Below the pieces are notes generated by a model. That model was not told the DNA's origin and did no database searches. It saw only the letters and a list, made by a program, of their open reading frames with translations. The position numbers and the translations under genes are program-made. A stretch of 64,000 nt of DNA from Deltaproteobacteria bacterium. GTDB lineage: Bacteria; Desulfobacterota; Desulfarculia; Adiutricales; Adiutricaceae. Numbering within the stretch: the first letter of the stretch is position 1; each line of letters opens with the position of its first letter. The stretch lies in the NCBI GenBank assembly GCA_031279515.1, contig JAITII010000100.1, positions 1 through 64,000 on the forward strand, given 5' to 3'. Shown piece after piece: positions 45,458 through 54,081 of this stretch.

Positions 45458-46219
45458 CTATAAAAGGACCACAGGACGGCCTCCTATGGGATGTGGTATG
45501 ACAAGTGCTTCTATATTATAGACTTTGTGTATAAGCTCTGAGGTCATGATATCCATGGGGTCACCCTGGGCCACTAACAGGCCATCTTTCATGACAAAGA
45601 GCTCATCGCAGTATTTTGAGGCCAGGGAGAGGTCATGAAAGACCACAACTATTTTTTTGTCCAGTTCTTTTAAGATGTTCAAAAGCCGCAACTGATGTTG
45701 GATGTCCAGGTGGTTAGTGGGCTCATCTAAAAGGAGCCAGGGGGTGTCCTGGACTAGAGCCCTGGCCAAGAGCACCAGTTGTTTTTCCCCTCCAGAAAGG
45801 GAGAAAAACTTTCTCTGGGCAAAGCGCTGGAGTCCTAGGTTATCTAGGGTCTTTTTGGTTAGCTCCTCGTCATCGTGTCCCATGGATTCCATGAAGCCTT
45901 TATAGGGGTAGCGCCCCATCATGACAACATTTATCACCTTTAGATCCGTGGACCCGTCCTTGTGCTGCGGGAGTACGGCGGTAATCCTGGCGCAGCGCCT
46001 CTGCGAGATATCCTCCAGGCGCTCATTGTCATAGCTTATGTATCCGTGAAAGGGGGACAGGGCCTTATAGAAGGTCTTAATCAAGGTGCTTTTGCCGCTT
46101 CCATTGGGGCCTATGATACCGGTTAAGCGTTTTTCACCCAAGGATAGATTTATTCCGTGGAGGATCTCTGTGCCTTCCAGGGCAACTTTTATCTCATGAA
46201 CTCCCAGTTCCATTTTCAA
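45458..46219 (-). CDS. FecE/FhuC/BtuD-type ABC transporter ATP-binding protein
   Basis: The 253-residue ATPase has Walker A GPNGSGKST, the Q-loop (VLPQHKDG), the signature LSGGEKQ and Walker B WLLLDEPTNHLD followed by the H-loop. It is of the metal-chelate/vitamin B12 importer class. It is the last gene of a minus-strand operon and starts eight bases after the permease gene. The substrate class follows from its partners. Confidence 0.92.
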   Translation of the reverse strand: MKMELGVHEIKVALEGTEILHGINLSLGEKRLTGIIGPNGSGKSTLIKTFYKALSPFHGYISYDNERLEDISQRRCARITAVLPQHKDGSTDLKVINVVMMGRYPYKGFMESMGHDDEELTKKTLDNLGLQRFAQRKFFSLSGGEKQLVLLARALVQDTPWLLLDEPTNHLDIQHQLRLLNILKELDKKIVVVFHDLSLASKYCDELFVMKDGLLVAQGDPMDIMTSELIHKVYNIEALVIPHPIGGRPVVLL

Positions 46220-46227
46220 GCTCCTTA

Positions 46228-47232
46228 TCAGCCCCTTTTAGTCGGACGTAGTAAAAGCCAGAAGAAGAAGGGGGCTCCTATGACTCCGGTGATGACGCCC
46301 AAGGGGATTTCTGAGTCTGCCGCGGAGCGGGCCAGTGTGTCTACGAGGACCATGAAGATCCCTCCGCAAAGTGCCGTTAAAGGAGCCAAGCGCAAGTGAT
46401 CGCTGCCTACAAAAAAACGCATGATGTGGGGTACAATGAGTCCCACAAATCCTATTATGCCAAAGAAAGCGGTAAGTGATGAGGTGATAAGGGAGATGAT
46501 TATTAGATAGATTAGCCTTAGCTTTTGGGGGCTAGCCCCTAAGGAGCGGGACTCGTCATCGTCTAAAGAGATGAGGTTTAGGTTGCGGCCCTGGAACCAG
46601 AAGAAAAAGGAACCCAGCACAGTTATGATGCAAGGCCAGATGAGGTTAGTCCAGGTGGCCGGGGCCAGGCTACCCATCAGCCAGAAGGAAAGGTTCTGGA
46701 GCCTCTGGGGATTCACGTTGAAAAACACCAAAAGTCCAGTCAAAGAGGAGCATAAAACGTTCATGGCCAGACCGGCTAGGATCAAGCGGTACACCGGGGC
46801 CCTGCTTCTAGAGCCCAAGGCAAAGACCATGGCGCCCGCTATGAGGGCGCCTAAAAAAGCCATGATAGGAAGGCTGGGGCCCGCCGAGCCCAGCCAGAGG
46901 ATGGAGGCCGCAGCCCCTAAACCGGCCCCTGAGGATATTCCCATAAGATAGGGGTCTGCTAGTGGGTTGCGGACAACAGCCTGCATGCTTAAGCCGCAGA
47001 TAGAAAGACCAAAGCCGCACAGGGCCCCTGCTAGGGCCCTTGGCAGCCTTAGATTTACTATGATCTCTTTAAAGAGGGAGTGACCTTCTTGACGAATGAT
47101 GTCCAGCATCTGGGAGAGGGGGATTTTTACCTGACCCATAGAAATGCTTAAAATGATGGAAAGGACAAGAAGGATAGCCAATAATAAGATCCATGCCCAA
47201 AGGGCCAGGGTACTGTCTTTTTCCACTATCAT
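46228..47232 (-). CDS. FecCD/BtuC-family ABC transporter permease
   Basis: The 334-residue membrane protein has about ten transmembrane helices and the family blocks LRLPRALAGALCGFGLSICG, MQAVVRNPLADPYLMGISSGAGLG and the C-terminal GFVGLIVPHIMRF with ATPase-coupling loop. Its homodimer should form the channel for an iron-siderophore, haem or corrinoid substrate. It starts six bases after the stop of the binding protein gene. Confidence 0.93.
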   Translation of the reverse strand: MIVEKDSTLALWAWILLLAILLVLSIILSISMGQVKIPLSQMLDIIRQEGHSLFKEIIVNLRLPRALAGALCGFGLSICGLSMQAVVRNPLADPYLMGISSGAGLGAAASILWLGSAGPSLPIMAFLGALIAGAMVFALGSRSRAPVYRLILAGLAMNVLCSSLTGLLVFFNVNPQRLQNLSFWLMGSLAPATWTNLIWPCIITVLGSFFFWFQGRNLNLISLDDDESRSLGASPQKLRLIYLIIISLITSSLTAFFGIIGFVGLIVPHIMRFFVGSDHLRLAPLTALCGGIFMVLVDTLARSAADSEIPLGVITGVIGAPFFFWLLLRPTKRG

Positions 47233-47238
47233 ATGGGT

Positions 47239-48177
47239 TTACGCAAAGAGGATGTTAGACATATGTTTAAGGCCATCAATAATGCGAACGCCAGGGCAAT
47301 AGGTCTCTGAAAGAGGAACTAGCCCTATGCGTCGATCCTTGGAAGCCTGGGTGTATTTTAAAATAGGGTCGGTAAAAAAACTATTTAATAGGAGCTCTGA
47401 TTCTTCTAAAACGCTATCCATATAGATAATGATGACAGCATCGGGGTTGGCGGCAACTATGCTTTCTCTATTTTGGTCCCCTGTGCGACTAAAGACATTT
47501 ACCGCCCCAATTGTGATAAGCATCTGTCCTGGGGTGGAATCGTCACCCCAAGCCCGCATCCTTCCGCCGGACATGTTTTCCAAAATAAGGACCCTTAAGC
47601 TTTTGTCCCTGGCACCCGTGAGCTCGGCCATAGCCTGAAGCTCAGAGTCAATATCATTTATAAAAGACGCCGCCCTTTCCTCCACCTGAAAGATGAGACC
47701 CAAATCCCTTAGATCGTCATAGACATTCGAGATTCTGGAGGGAAGTGGAGAGGAGTCCCTCAAGATGAAGGTGGCTACACCCAGGCGGTTCCAGTAAGAG
47801 GTATCCCCTAAGTTTTGCGGCGCGAAGACACTATGCCAACCCACGATGAGGTCTGGTTCCAGTGCCAGAACTTGTTCTTTGCCAGGGTACATCCGGGAAA
47901 TGACGGGGATTCTATCGTAAGCCGCCTGAAGCTCTTCCATGGGAGGGTTATCCAGATAGGCGGTGCCTATCATGTTCTTTTCCAGACCCAATGCCAAGAG
48001 CGTCTCCGTAGCCGATCCATTGGTGGTTATAACCCTCTGGGGAATATTATTGAATATTTCCACATTGTCTGAAAGATCGTAGTTATAATTATGGATAGTG
48101 AGCGGCTGGGGCAAAGCGCTTGAAAAGACTATAGCCAGTACCGCTGCGCCTAAAATGTATAATGCGGTATTTAGCAT
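47239..48177 (-). CDS. Periplasmic metal-chelate binding protein (FecB/BtuF type)
   Basis: The 312-residue class III substrate-binding protein has an N-terminal hydrophobic signal (LNTALYILGAAVLAIVFSSA), two lobes joined by a long helix, and the family's QRVITTNGSATETLLALG start of the mature domain. I choose ATG 48177 with AGGAG seven bases upstream; the frame extends to a TTG at 48210, but that would run through a hairpin. It delivers substrate from the TonB receptor to the permease. Substrate not certain: ferric siderophore, haem or cobalamin. Confidence 0.88.
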   Translation of the reverse strand: MLNTALYILGAAVLAIVFSSALPQPLTIHNYNYDLSDNVEIFNNIPQRVITTNGSATETLLALGLEKNMIGTAYLDNPPMEELQAAYDRIPVISRMYPGKEQVLALEPDLIVGWHSVFAPQNLGDTSYWNRLGVATFILRDSSPLPSRISNVYDDLRDLGLIFQVEERAASFINDIDSELQAMAELTGARDKSLRVLILENMSGGRMRAWGDDSTPGQMLITIGAVNVFSRTGDQNRESIVAANPDAVIIIYMDSVLEESELLLNSFFTDPILKYTQASKDRRIGLVPLSETYCPGVRIIDGLKHMSNILFA

Positions 48178-48189
48178 GTGTTCACTCCT

Positions 48190-48223
48190 CCACACTAGAT
48201 TTTTGAACAAAAATCTAGTGTGG
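48190..48223 (-). other. 16-bp perfect inverted repeat between the receptor and ABC genes
   Basis: CCACACTAGATTTTTG at 48190-48205 pairs perfectly with its complement at 48208-48223, leaving only two bases between. On the transcript the hairpin sits just before the ribosome site of the binding protein gene. No T tract follows, so it is more likely an mRNA-stabilising or processing element, an attenuator or a dimer operator than a terminator. Confidence 0.7.
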
Positions 48224-48386
48224 TGTAGTTTGGAGTGACTAATTTAGAAAAGAAATTACCGCAAATTAAAGAGAAGATCAAACTAATTAAATGGATACCT
48301 ATATAGAACCAAAAATTTCCTGTTTTTCGAGTATATGATATCCATTTTTGTTTATACCCGACTATCAAAGGTCAGGTATTGGCGCT

Positions 48387-50351
48387 TTAAAATGTGTAGC
48401 TTATGCCTCCTGTTATTGTAAAAGGAACGCCAATTGGCGCGGCATAATAATAGTAGCCACCAGGCTCGGTAGAATCAGCTATGCGGGCTAAAGAATAGCT
48501 ATATTCAGTGTCAAATACATTGCCCAATGAAAGTGTAATCCTAAGCTTTTCAGTTGGAGCGAAATATAAATTAATATCAGTCAACCAATAATTGCCGAAG
48601 TTAATGCGCCCAGTACTAGAGTATATATCACCCATCCAAGTATTATAGATGCCAATGCCATAACGGTAATCGTCAAATTTACCATCCCACTGCATACTAA
48701 GCTTAGCATACTCTAGTGGGAAATTTCCAAGGGGAGCGTCAGATTTTACGCCATTATTTTCTTCCTGATATCGTTGAGATACATAGGAACCTGAAAAGAC
48801 TAATCCATCGACAGGATAAATATTAGCGATTATTGAATACCCTCGCACCCTGGTATAGCCTTTGGCATTTTCAAAAACGGAATTAGCATCAAGCCTAATT
48901 CTATCTTTTACCCGCTCATAAAAACCACCAAGTTCAAAATCAAAATACCTTTGCTTGGTTCCTATGCCAACATTGGCTGCTAAGCTTTCTTGAGGTTTTA
49001 GATTAGGATTGCCTTTACCGCTGGGTTCATCTAAAAATAGATTTTCAGCAGTTGGAAGAGTGAAAGATGTGCCGATATTGGCGCGTAGATATAAACGGTC
49101 TTCACTTATAATAGGCAATCTGGAACTTATGTTCCAGATAAAAGAGCTTCCGCCATCCGTGTGATTGTATCTGGCACCTATTGCCAATTTCCAATCTTCT
49201 TTAAAAGAAAAATGAGGCCGGAATTGGGCAAAAATCGCCCAAACCTGTTCATGCATTGCGCTAATTCTCCATACATCGTCCATAGCCCAATAGTTTTGGT
49301 AATCTAGACCAATAAGAAATTCATGTTCGCTATCGGTACGAATACTATTTAAAATATTGATGCCCCAGTCTTGGTAGCCCCAAAGCTCATCAATCCCAGC
49401 ATATTGATATTGTAGATTTACTCTTGTATACTTCGTCCACCAAGAATGATAATAAGCTTTAATGTAATAGCTATAGTTTGGCGTTACGTCGTGATCCCAC
49501 TTTAAGACACCAATGTATTCCTCGCGATCATTTACCCGGCTGTGGTAACTTGGAGTATGGTTGTCAAACTTTCCGGAATTTCTTTGCAGACTGAAGTATA
49601 GATTGTTATGGCCCTCAAGATTGAACTCATGGGTATATTTTACGCCTATATTGAGTCTGTCATAGGATCTTGTTACAGGATCAAAATTGTTGCTTAGGAT
49701 GTAAGCCCTTTCGGGAAACGGATCAAAGCCTTTCCAGGCATCTCTACTGGCGAAAAACAAAAAGTTGTGGCCATTTATGCCGCTGGATACATATCCATAG
49801 AAATCGCTGAAATTATAAGTTCCATAAGCAACTCCTACTTCCCCAGATAACTCGGGGGTTGGTTTTTTGGTAATAATATTTACAACTCCCGATGTGGAAT
49901 CTGTTCCGTAGAATAAACCCTCTCCGCCAACCAATACTTCAACTCTTTCAATCATATGGATGCCGATAGTATCGACATATGCACTGCCGTAAAGCCTATT
50001 GTTGACACGAATGCCATCTACAAGCCAAAGAACTCCTGAGTTGCCATTCATCCTAAAGGAGTTGTAGTCACCGCGGCTTTTGTTTATAAGGATCAAACTT
50101 GGGACCAGTTTAGCTAAAGCTTCGTTTATATCCGAGTACCCAAGTTTTGCTAAAGTTTCTCCCTGAATCACCTGAACCTGGTGCCCATATTCCGCAAGTT
50201 CAGCCGATAGCTTTTCCTCAATAAGCCTTCCTTCTACCAAGGTAGTTCCAAGAGTGTCTTCTGTTTGTGCCAAGGCATTAAAAGTTGATAAAGACATCAT
50301 AGTTATAATGCCTAAAGTGATTAAAAATAAATGTTTAATCATGGCGCTCAT
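48387..50351 (-). CDS. TonB-dependent outer membrane receptor
   Basis: The 654-residue protein has a signal peptide (IKHLFLITLGIITMMSLSTFNALA), a TonB-box-like DTLGTTLVEG, a plug domain (about 45-160, with RMNGNSGVLWLVDGIRVNNRLYG and RVEVLVGGEGLFYG) and a 22-strand-type barrel ending in ITGGISYTF with terminal Phe. It is closest in style to BtuB/FepA/colicin I receptor relatives. I choose ATG 50351 (AGGGAG eight bases upstream); the frame reaches 50444. It imports a metal chelate or corrinoid for the downstream ABC system. No tonB or exb gene is in the window. Confidence 0.92.
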   Translation of the reverse strand: MSAMIKHLFLITLGIITMMSLSTFNALAQTEDTLGTTLVEGRLIEEKLSAELAEYGHQVQVIQGETLAKLGYSDINEALAKLVPSLILINKSRGDYNSFRMNGNSGVLWLVDGIRVNNRLYGSAYVDTIGIHMIERVEVLVGGEGLFYGTDSTSGVVNIITKKPTPELSGEVGVAYGTYNFSDFYGYVSSGINGHNFLFFASRDAWKGFDPFPERAYILSNNFDPVTRSYDRLNIGVKYTHEFNLEGHNNLYFSLQRNSGKFDNHTPSYHSRVNDREEYIGVLKWDHDVTPNYSYYIKAYYHSWWTKYTRVNLQYQYAGIDELWGYQDWGINILNSIRTDSEHEFLIGLDYQNYWAMDDVWRISAMHEQVWAIFAQFRPHFSFKEDWKLAIGARYNHTDGGSSFIWNISSRLPIISEDRLYLRANIGTSFTLPTAENLFLDEPSGKGNPNLKPQESLAANVGIGTKQRYFDFELGGFYERVKDRIRLDANSVFENAKGYTRVRGYSIIANIYPVDGLVFSGSYVSQRYQEENNGVKSDAPLGNFPLEYAKLSMQWDGKFDDYRYGIGIYNTWMGDIYSSTGRINFGNYWLTDINLYFAPTEKLRITLSLGNVFDTEYSYSLARIADSTEPGGYYYYAAPIGVPFTITGGISYTF

Positions 50352-50618
50352 GATTTTTTCTCCCTGTGTCATAATGTTGAAACGCAACATGCTGCCCTTA
50401 TGCTTTTGCGGTTCCAATGGGTAATAAAAGAAATTTTTTCCCAATGAATCTTAAGTATTGATGTAAAGCCTCCTGATATTTGGCTCTAGGTTTTGAATTT
50501 TGTAAATGATTCCAAAATGCATCGAAATTGGTGGCATTTGGTAAAAACTGATTTTTTTCATTTTCAAATCAGTTCACCATGGCATTTCAAATGTAAAAAT
50601 AGAGCGCTCTCAAGTGGC

Positions 50619-50639
50619 GCGGCTAATTTAATTAGCCGC
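50619..50639. other. 21-bp palindrome in the receptor leader
   Basis: Perfect 10-bp arms (GCGGCTAATT and AATTAGCCGC) surround a single central T. It lies about 270 bases upstream of the receptor start and inside the leader if transcription begins near 50672. Confidence 0.6.
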
Positions 50640-50678
50640 CTTCCTGAGCTGGCAAAAAAGAGCATTGTTTAGCTAAAA

Positions 50679-50697
50679 ATTATAACTTAAGTATAAT
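50679..50697 (-). promoter_or_regulatory. Fur-box-like element overlapping a minus-strand -10
   Basis: A 9-1-9 inverted repeat, ATTATAACT-T-AAGTATAAT, with 7 of 9 pairs matching. On the minus strand it includes TATAAT (50684-50679). Its size and AT-richness resemble Fur boxes, but the core hexamers are not GATAAT. The -35 is weak. Confidence 0.3.
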
Positions 50698-51365
50698 TTA
50701 TAGCTAAAAATAACTGTTAGTTAATAAAAGAAAATATTTGGAGTGAAGAAGTGGGTTACAAGGAGTGAGATTGGTAGATGAATTTTCAGAGCTTTATAAT
50801 AACTATCAGTATATGTACTGTTTACATGGAGTGTTCCATAAGACCTTATGGTAAAAGCAAAGAGCCAATTTATTAAAAAACATCTAAAAAAATACTCTTT
50901 CGGCTATAAAAATAGCCTATCTTTAAGTCATTTAGCAAAAGCCTCATGGGAGCTCTTTTCATATTTTGACCGCGGTCATTTTTAGATTGCTTAATGCTAT
51001 ATGCTATGATTTTTTCTAGATGTTGAAGTGATAAGAAATATTATCTTATATTGCTTTCAGAGTGTCAAGCGAGTTAGTAGGTTTTTTTTAACAACAATAA
51101 ATAGTAGCTAAGACGATTACACCACTATATTTTACGTATCTTTTTTTTTTGGTATTTTAATTGCCCCATTAATTTAGGGCAAAATTATAGTTATTTTGTG
51201 AAACTAAAGTACTAAAACGTACAAAAATCCCAAGCTTCCACTAGCACCCAAGGGAAAAATTTTCAAAGGGCTTTATCTATAAAAATTGCTCATGGGAGCT
51301 TTCTCTGGCAATGTTCGATTCAATTCTGACTTAATTAGATAAATTTTAATGCAAAAATGTAACAC

Positions 51366-51400
51366 CTATCTCTTGGAGCCTATTAGTAATGATATCCAAG
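51366..51400. repeat. 35-bp exact copy of an internal ABC-F segment
   Basis: These 35 bases are identical and in the same orientation to 51560-51594 inside the ABC-F gene, where they encode LDIITNRLQEID. This copy lies just beyond the gene's stop codon and is flanked by the inverted pair AACACCT (51361-51367) and AGGTGTT (51399-51405), the latter including the stop codon. Confidence 0.92.
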
Positions 51401-51404
51401 GTGT

Positions 51405-53384
51405 TTACTGGCTTACTTCTAGATCTTCAGCGGCGCGCAGGTTTTCTTCGTAGGTTTGCTCTAAGTCACCCAATTCTTTGGCAAGTTCATTTCTTTCGCG
51501 GTTCAAATTTCGTACCAAATCTGAGTTGCGATAAATTTTGGCATCAGAGAGTGCATCATCTATCTCTTGGAGCCTATTAGTAATGATATCCAAGCGAGCT
51601 TCATTTTCAGCTATAGCCTTTTGGATAGTCTTCTTACGCTTTTGATTTTCTTTTTTCTTTTCGTTTTCTTTACGCTTGGCTTCCGGCTTTTTCCCTTTGT
51701 CAGCCTCTTCTATTAACTGTGCCGCGATAAGCTCTTCCTCTAGAGCTTCAGCCTCGATTTTTTTCAGCCAAATATCTCTATAGTCGTCATAATCGCCGGG
51801 GTAGATGTTAAGGGTACCATCATTTATGGTTCCAATGGAGCTTGCGAGTCTATTTATGAAATGACGGTCGTGACTGATTATGACCATGGTCCCTTCAAAA
51901 TTGATTAAAGCCTCTTCCAACATCTGCCTGCCTGCGATATCCAGGTGGTTGGTGGGCTCATCTAAAAGTAGGAGGTTAGGGGCACATACCATAATCTTGG
52001 CAAGTAAAAGGCGGCTTTTTTCTCCCCCTGATAGTACTTTTACCTTCTTGAAGACATCGTCACCGGAAAAGAGAAAGCTGCCTAAAAGAGATCTTTGGGC
52101 CCCTATTGTCATATTCCCCGAAACTTCTGAAAATTCCTCCAAGACAGTATTTTTGGCATTTAGGCTGTCCATCTGAAACTGTGAAAAATAGCCAATGTCC
52201 ACGTTCTGGCCAAGCCGCAGGGTCCCAGTTGTGGGCAGGATGAGCCCGGCTAAAAGCTTTATCAAAGTGGACTTTCCTCGGCCATTGGGGCCAATTAAGG
52301 CCAGGCTATCTCCTCTCTTAAGGCGAAAGTTAAGATCTTTTAAGACCAAAAGGTCCCCGTAGCTTTTAGAGACACCCGTAAGTTCGGCTACCAGGTCCGG
52401 ACCCCTTCTGCCTATGGGAAGAGACAGGTTAAAGGTTAGATCCCCAAGATCCTCGGGGGGGCTTAGTTTGTCCATCTTCTCTAAAGTCTTGATGCGGCTC
52501 TGGGCCCTGCGTGCGGTAGTTGCCCTGACTCGGTTTTTTTCAATGAACTTTTCTATCTGTTTGATGCGCTCTTGCTGGTTTAAAAAAGCATTAGATTCTG
52601 TTTGGATCCTTAGGGCCTTGGTCTCTAGAAATTTTTCATAGTTTCCCTGATAGCTGTCTGCCTTTCCCTGGCGCAGCTCTATTATCTTGTTGACTACGTT
52701 ATTGATAAACACCCTGTCGTGGGACACCAGTAAAAGTGCCGAGGTGATTCCCTTGAGGTAGGATTCGAGCCATAAAAGGCTATCTAAGTCCAAGTGGTTC
52801 GTGGGCTCATCTAAGATCAAAAGGTCGGGCTTGGCAAGTAAAAGACGGGCCAGGACCGCGCGCATGATCCAGCCTCCGGAAAACATAGAGAGCTCTCTTG
52901 TAAAGTCCTTTTCCGTAAAGCCTAGGCCCATTAAGATCTTTTTGGCCTCAAACTCCTTTTCCCAGCCGCCCAAACGCTCAAATTCATGGTGGAGCGCCCC
53001 TTGGCGCTCCACCATGGCCATGATCTCAGCCTGGGGGAGGGAATCCTCCTTAAGGGAGGCGAGCCTTTCTTCTATCTCCTTTAAGGCGAACTCCACCTGG
53101 CGGTACTCAGAGTCTATGTCTAAGACTAGGTCCAGAAGAGTTTGACCAAATTGGGTCAAGAGCTCTTGGGGGAGGTAACCTATTTTAAGGCCTCGGATTT
53201 TGGTCACCTGGCCCTTATCCGGAGTCTCCTCATCTAGGATAAGGCGTATGATAGTAGTCTTTCCTGCACCATTTTTACCCACGAGGCCTATGCGCTCTAA
53301 AGGTTCTATGGACAAGGTCACGTTTTTGAGGACTTCTTGCCGGCCATAAACCCTAGTGACATCGGAAAAGGAGACTAGTGACAT
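51405..53384 (-). CDS. ABC-F family ATPase (Uup/YdiF/EttA type)
   Basis: The 659-residue soluble protein has two ABC domains: Walker A GKNGAGKTT and GPNGRGKST, signatures FSGGW and LSGGEKS, and two LDEPTNHLD Walker B motifs, with the ABC-F linker between and a long, Lys/Glu-rich coiled-coil tail (about 535-659) as in Uup. ABC-F proteins act on ribosomes or, for Uup, also affect genome stability; there are no membrane domains. I choose ATG 53384 with AGGGG eight bases upstream; the frame reaches 53429 inside nrdG. It is downstream of nrdG in the same direction. Confidence 0.92.
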   Translation of the reverse strand: MSLVSFSDVTRVYGRQEVLKNVTLSIEPLERIGLVGKNGAGKTTIIRLILDEETPDKGQVTKIRGLKIGYLPQELLTQFGQTLLDLVLDIDSEYRQVEFALKEIEERLASLKEDSLPQAEIMAMVERQGALHHEFERLGGWEKEFEAKKILMGLGFTEKDFTRELSMFSGGWIMRAVLARLLLAKPDLLILDEPTNHLDLDSLLWLESYLKGITSALLLVSHDRVFINNVVNKIIELRQGKADSYQGNYEKFLETKALRIQTESNAFLNQQERIKQIEKFIEKNRVRATTARRAQSRIKTLEKMDKLSPPEDLGDLTFNLSLPIGRRGPDLVAELTGVSKSYGDLLVLKDLNFRLKRGDSLALIGPNGRGKSTLIKLLAGLILPTTGTLRLGQNVDIGYFSQFQMDSLNAKNTVLEEFSEVSGNMTIGAQRSLLGSFLFSGDDVFKKVKVLSGGEKSRLLLAKIMVCAPNLLLLDEPTNHLDIAGRQMLEEALINFEGTMVIISHDRHFINRLASSIGTINDGTLNIYPGDYDDYRDIWLKKIEAEALEEELIAAQLIEEADKGKKPEAKRKENEKKKENQKRKKTIQKAIAENEARLDIITNRLQEIDDALSDAKIYRNSDLVRNLNRERNELAKELGDLEQTYEENLRAAEDLEVSQ

Positions 53385-53394
53385 TTCACGGCCC

Positions 53395-54081
53395 CTATCG
53401 GATGAAGCAGGGGACAAAGCGGCGGGCAATGTCTCTGTAGCGCAAGAGGTCTTCCCTTGTGGGCTGGCGGGGAAATTTTTCCATGAAGGCCTGGTTATAG
53501 ACCCTCTGGGTCTTTACCTGCTGGAGAAAAAGGGGGGCTTCTCCGGAGGCAGCTGCGGCTATTTTCTCTATGACCTCTTCCGTGACAAAGGGCCAGGCGC
53601 AGGTGGTACGGAACTCGTGGGGATAGCCTAGGCGTTTAAGAAGATTTACTGTCTCTTTTATTCTTTCAGACTCCTTAAGTGGGGCAAGGTCTTTGGAATA
53701 GCTTTCTGGCTGCTGCTTTAAATCCAGGGCTATGTAATCAACGAGCTTTCGTTCCAAAAGGTCTTTGATGACCTGGGGCCTAGAACCGTTGGTGTCCAGT
53801 TTTACCTTGTAGCCTAAGCCCTTTAATTTTTTGATGTACTCGTCTAGGTCATCTACCAAGGTGGGTTCACCTCCGGAGATGACTATCCCATCTAAAAATT
53901 GGGTACGGGACCTTAAAAACTCCAAAACCCCGTCCTCGTCCAAAAGCTCCCCAAAGGGGCGGACAAGTTCGGGGTTTTGGCAATATGGGCAAAAGAAGTT
54001 GCAACCTTGGGTGAAGATCACCGCAGAGAGGACTCCGGGGAAATCAATTGTTGATATTTTTATTAGGCCTCCAATTCGCAA
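53395..54081 (-). CDS. nrdG: Anaerobic ribonucleotide reductase activating protein NrdG
   Basis: The 228-residue radical SAM enzyme generates the glycyl radical on NrdD. The cluster motif is C27, C31, C34 (CNFFCPYC), with the family N-terminus RIGGLIKISTIDFPG. The start is TTG 54081, overlapping nrdD by 38 bases, with AAGGAG nine bases upstream. It is longer than E. coli NrdG (154) but typical of the NrdG2/PflA-like type. The intact nrdG argues that the nrdD product is still made. Confidence 0.93.
   Translation of the reverse strand: MRIGGLIKISTIDFPGVLSAVIFTQGCNFFCPYCQNPELVRPFGELLDEDGVLEFLRSRTQFLDGIVISGGEPTLVDDLDEYIKKLKGLGYKVKLDTNGSRPQVIKDLLERKLVDYIALDLKQQPESYSKDLAPLKESERIKETVNLLKRLGYPHEFRTTCAWPFVTEEVIEKIAAAASGEAPLFLQQVKTQRVYNQAFMEKFPRQPTREDLLRYRDIARRFVPCFIR

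Larger units (their letters stand above)
50352..51404. other. Spacer upstream of the TonB receptor
   Basis: It has 1053 AT-rich bases with no gene. Structures include a 21-bp palindrome (50619-50639), a Fur-box-like 9-1-9 element over a -10 (50679-50697), a perfect 12-bp palindrome TGACCGCGGTCA (50967-50978) and a 35-bp duplicate of the ABC-F gene (51366-51400). I found no recognisable cobalamin riboswitch. Confidence 0.6.

Noticed and set aside
50352-51404. Cobalamin riboswitch upstream of the TonB receptor
   Set aside because: I looked for the conserved boxes on the minus strand. A GCCACT-like word and GGAAGGC occur, but in the wrong order and without the B12-box core.
51366-51594. Diversity-generating retroelement template/variable pair
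   Set aside because: The two 35-bp copies are identical with no adenine-specific changes, are too short, and no reverse transcriptase is nearby.
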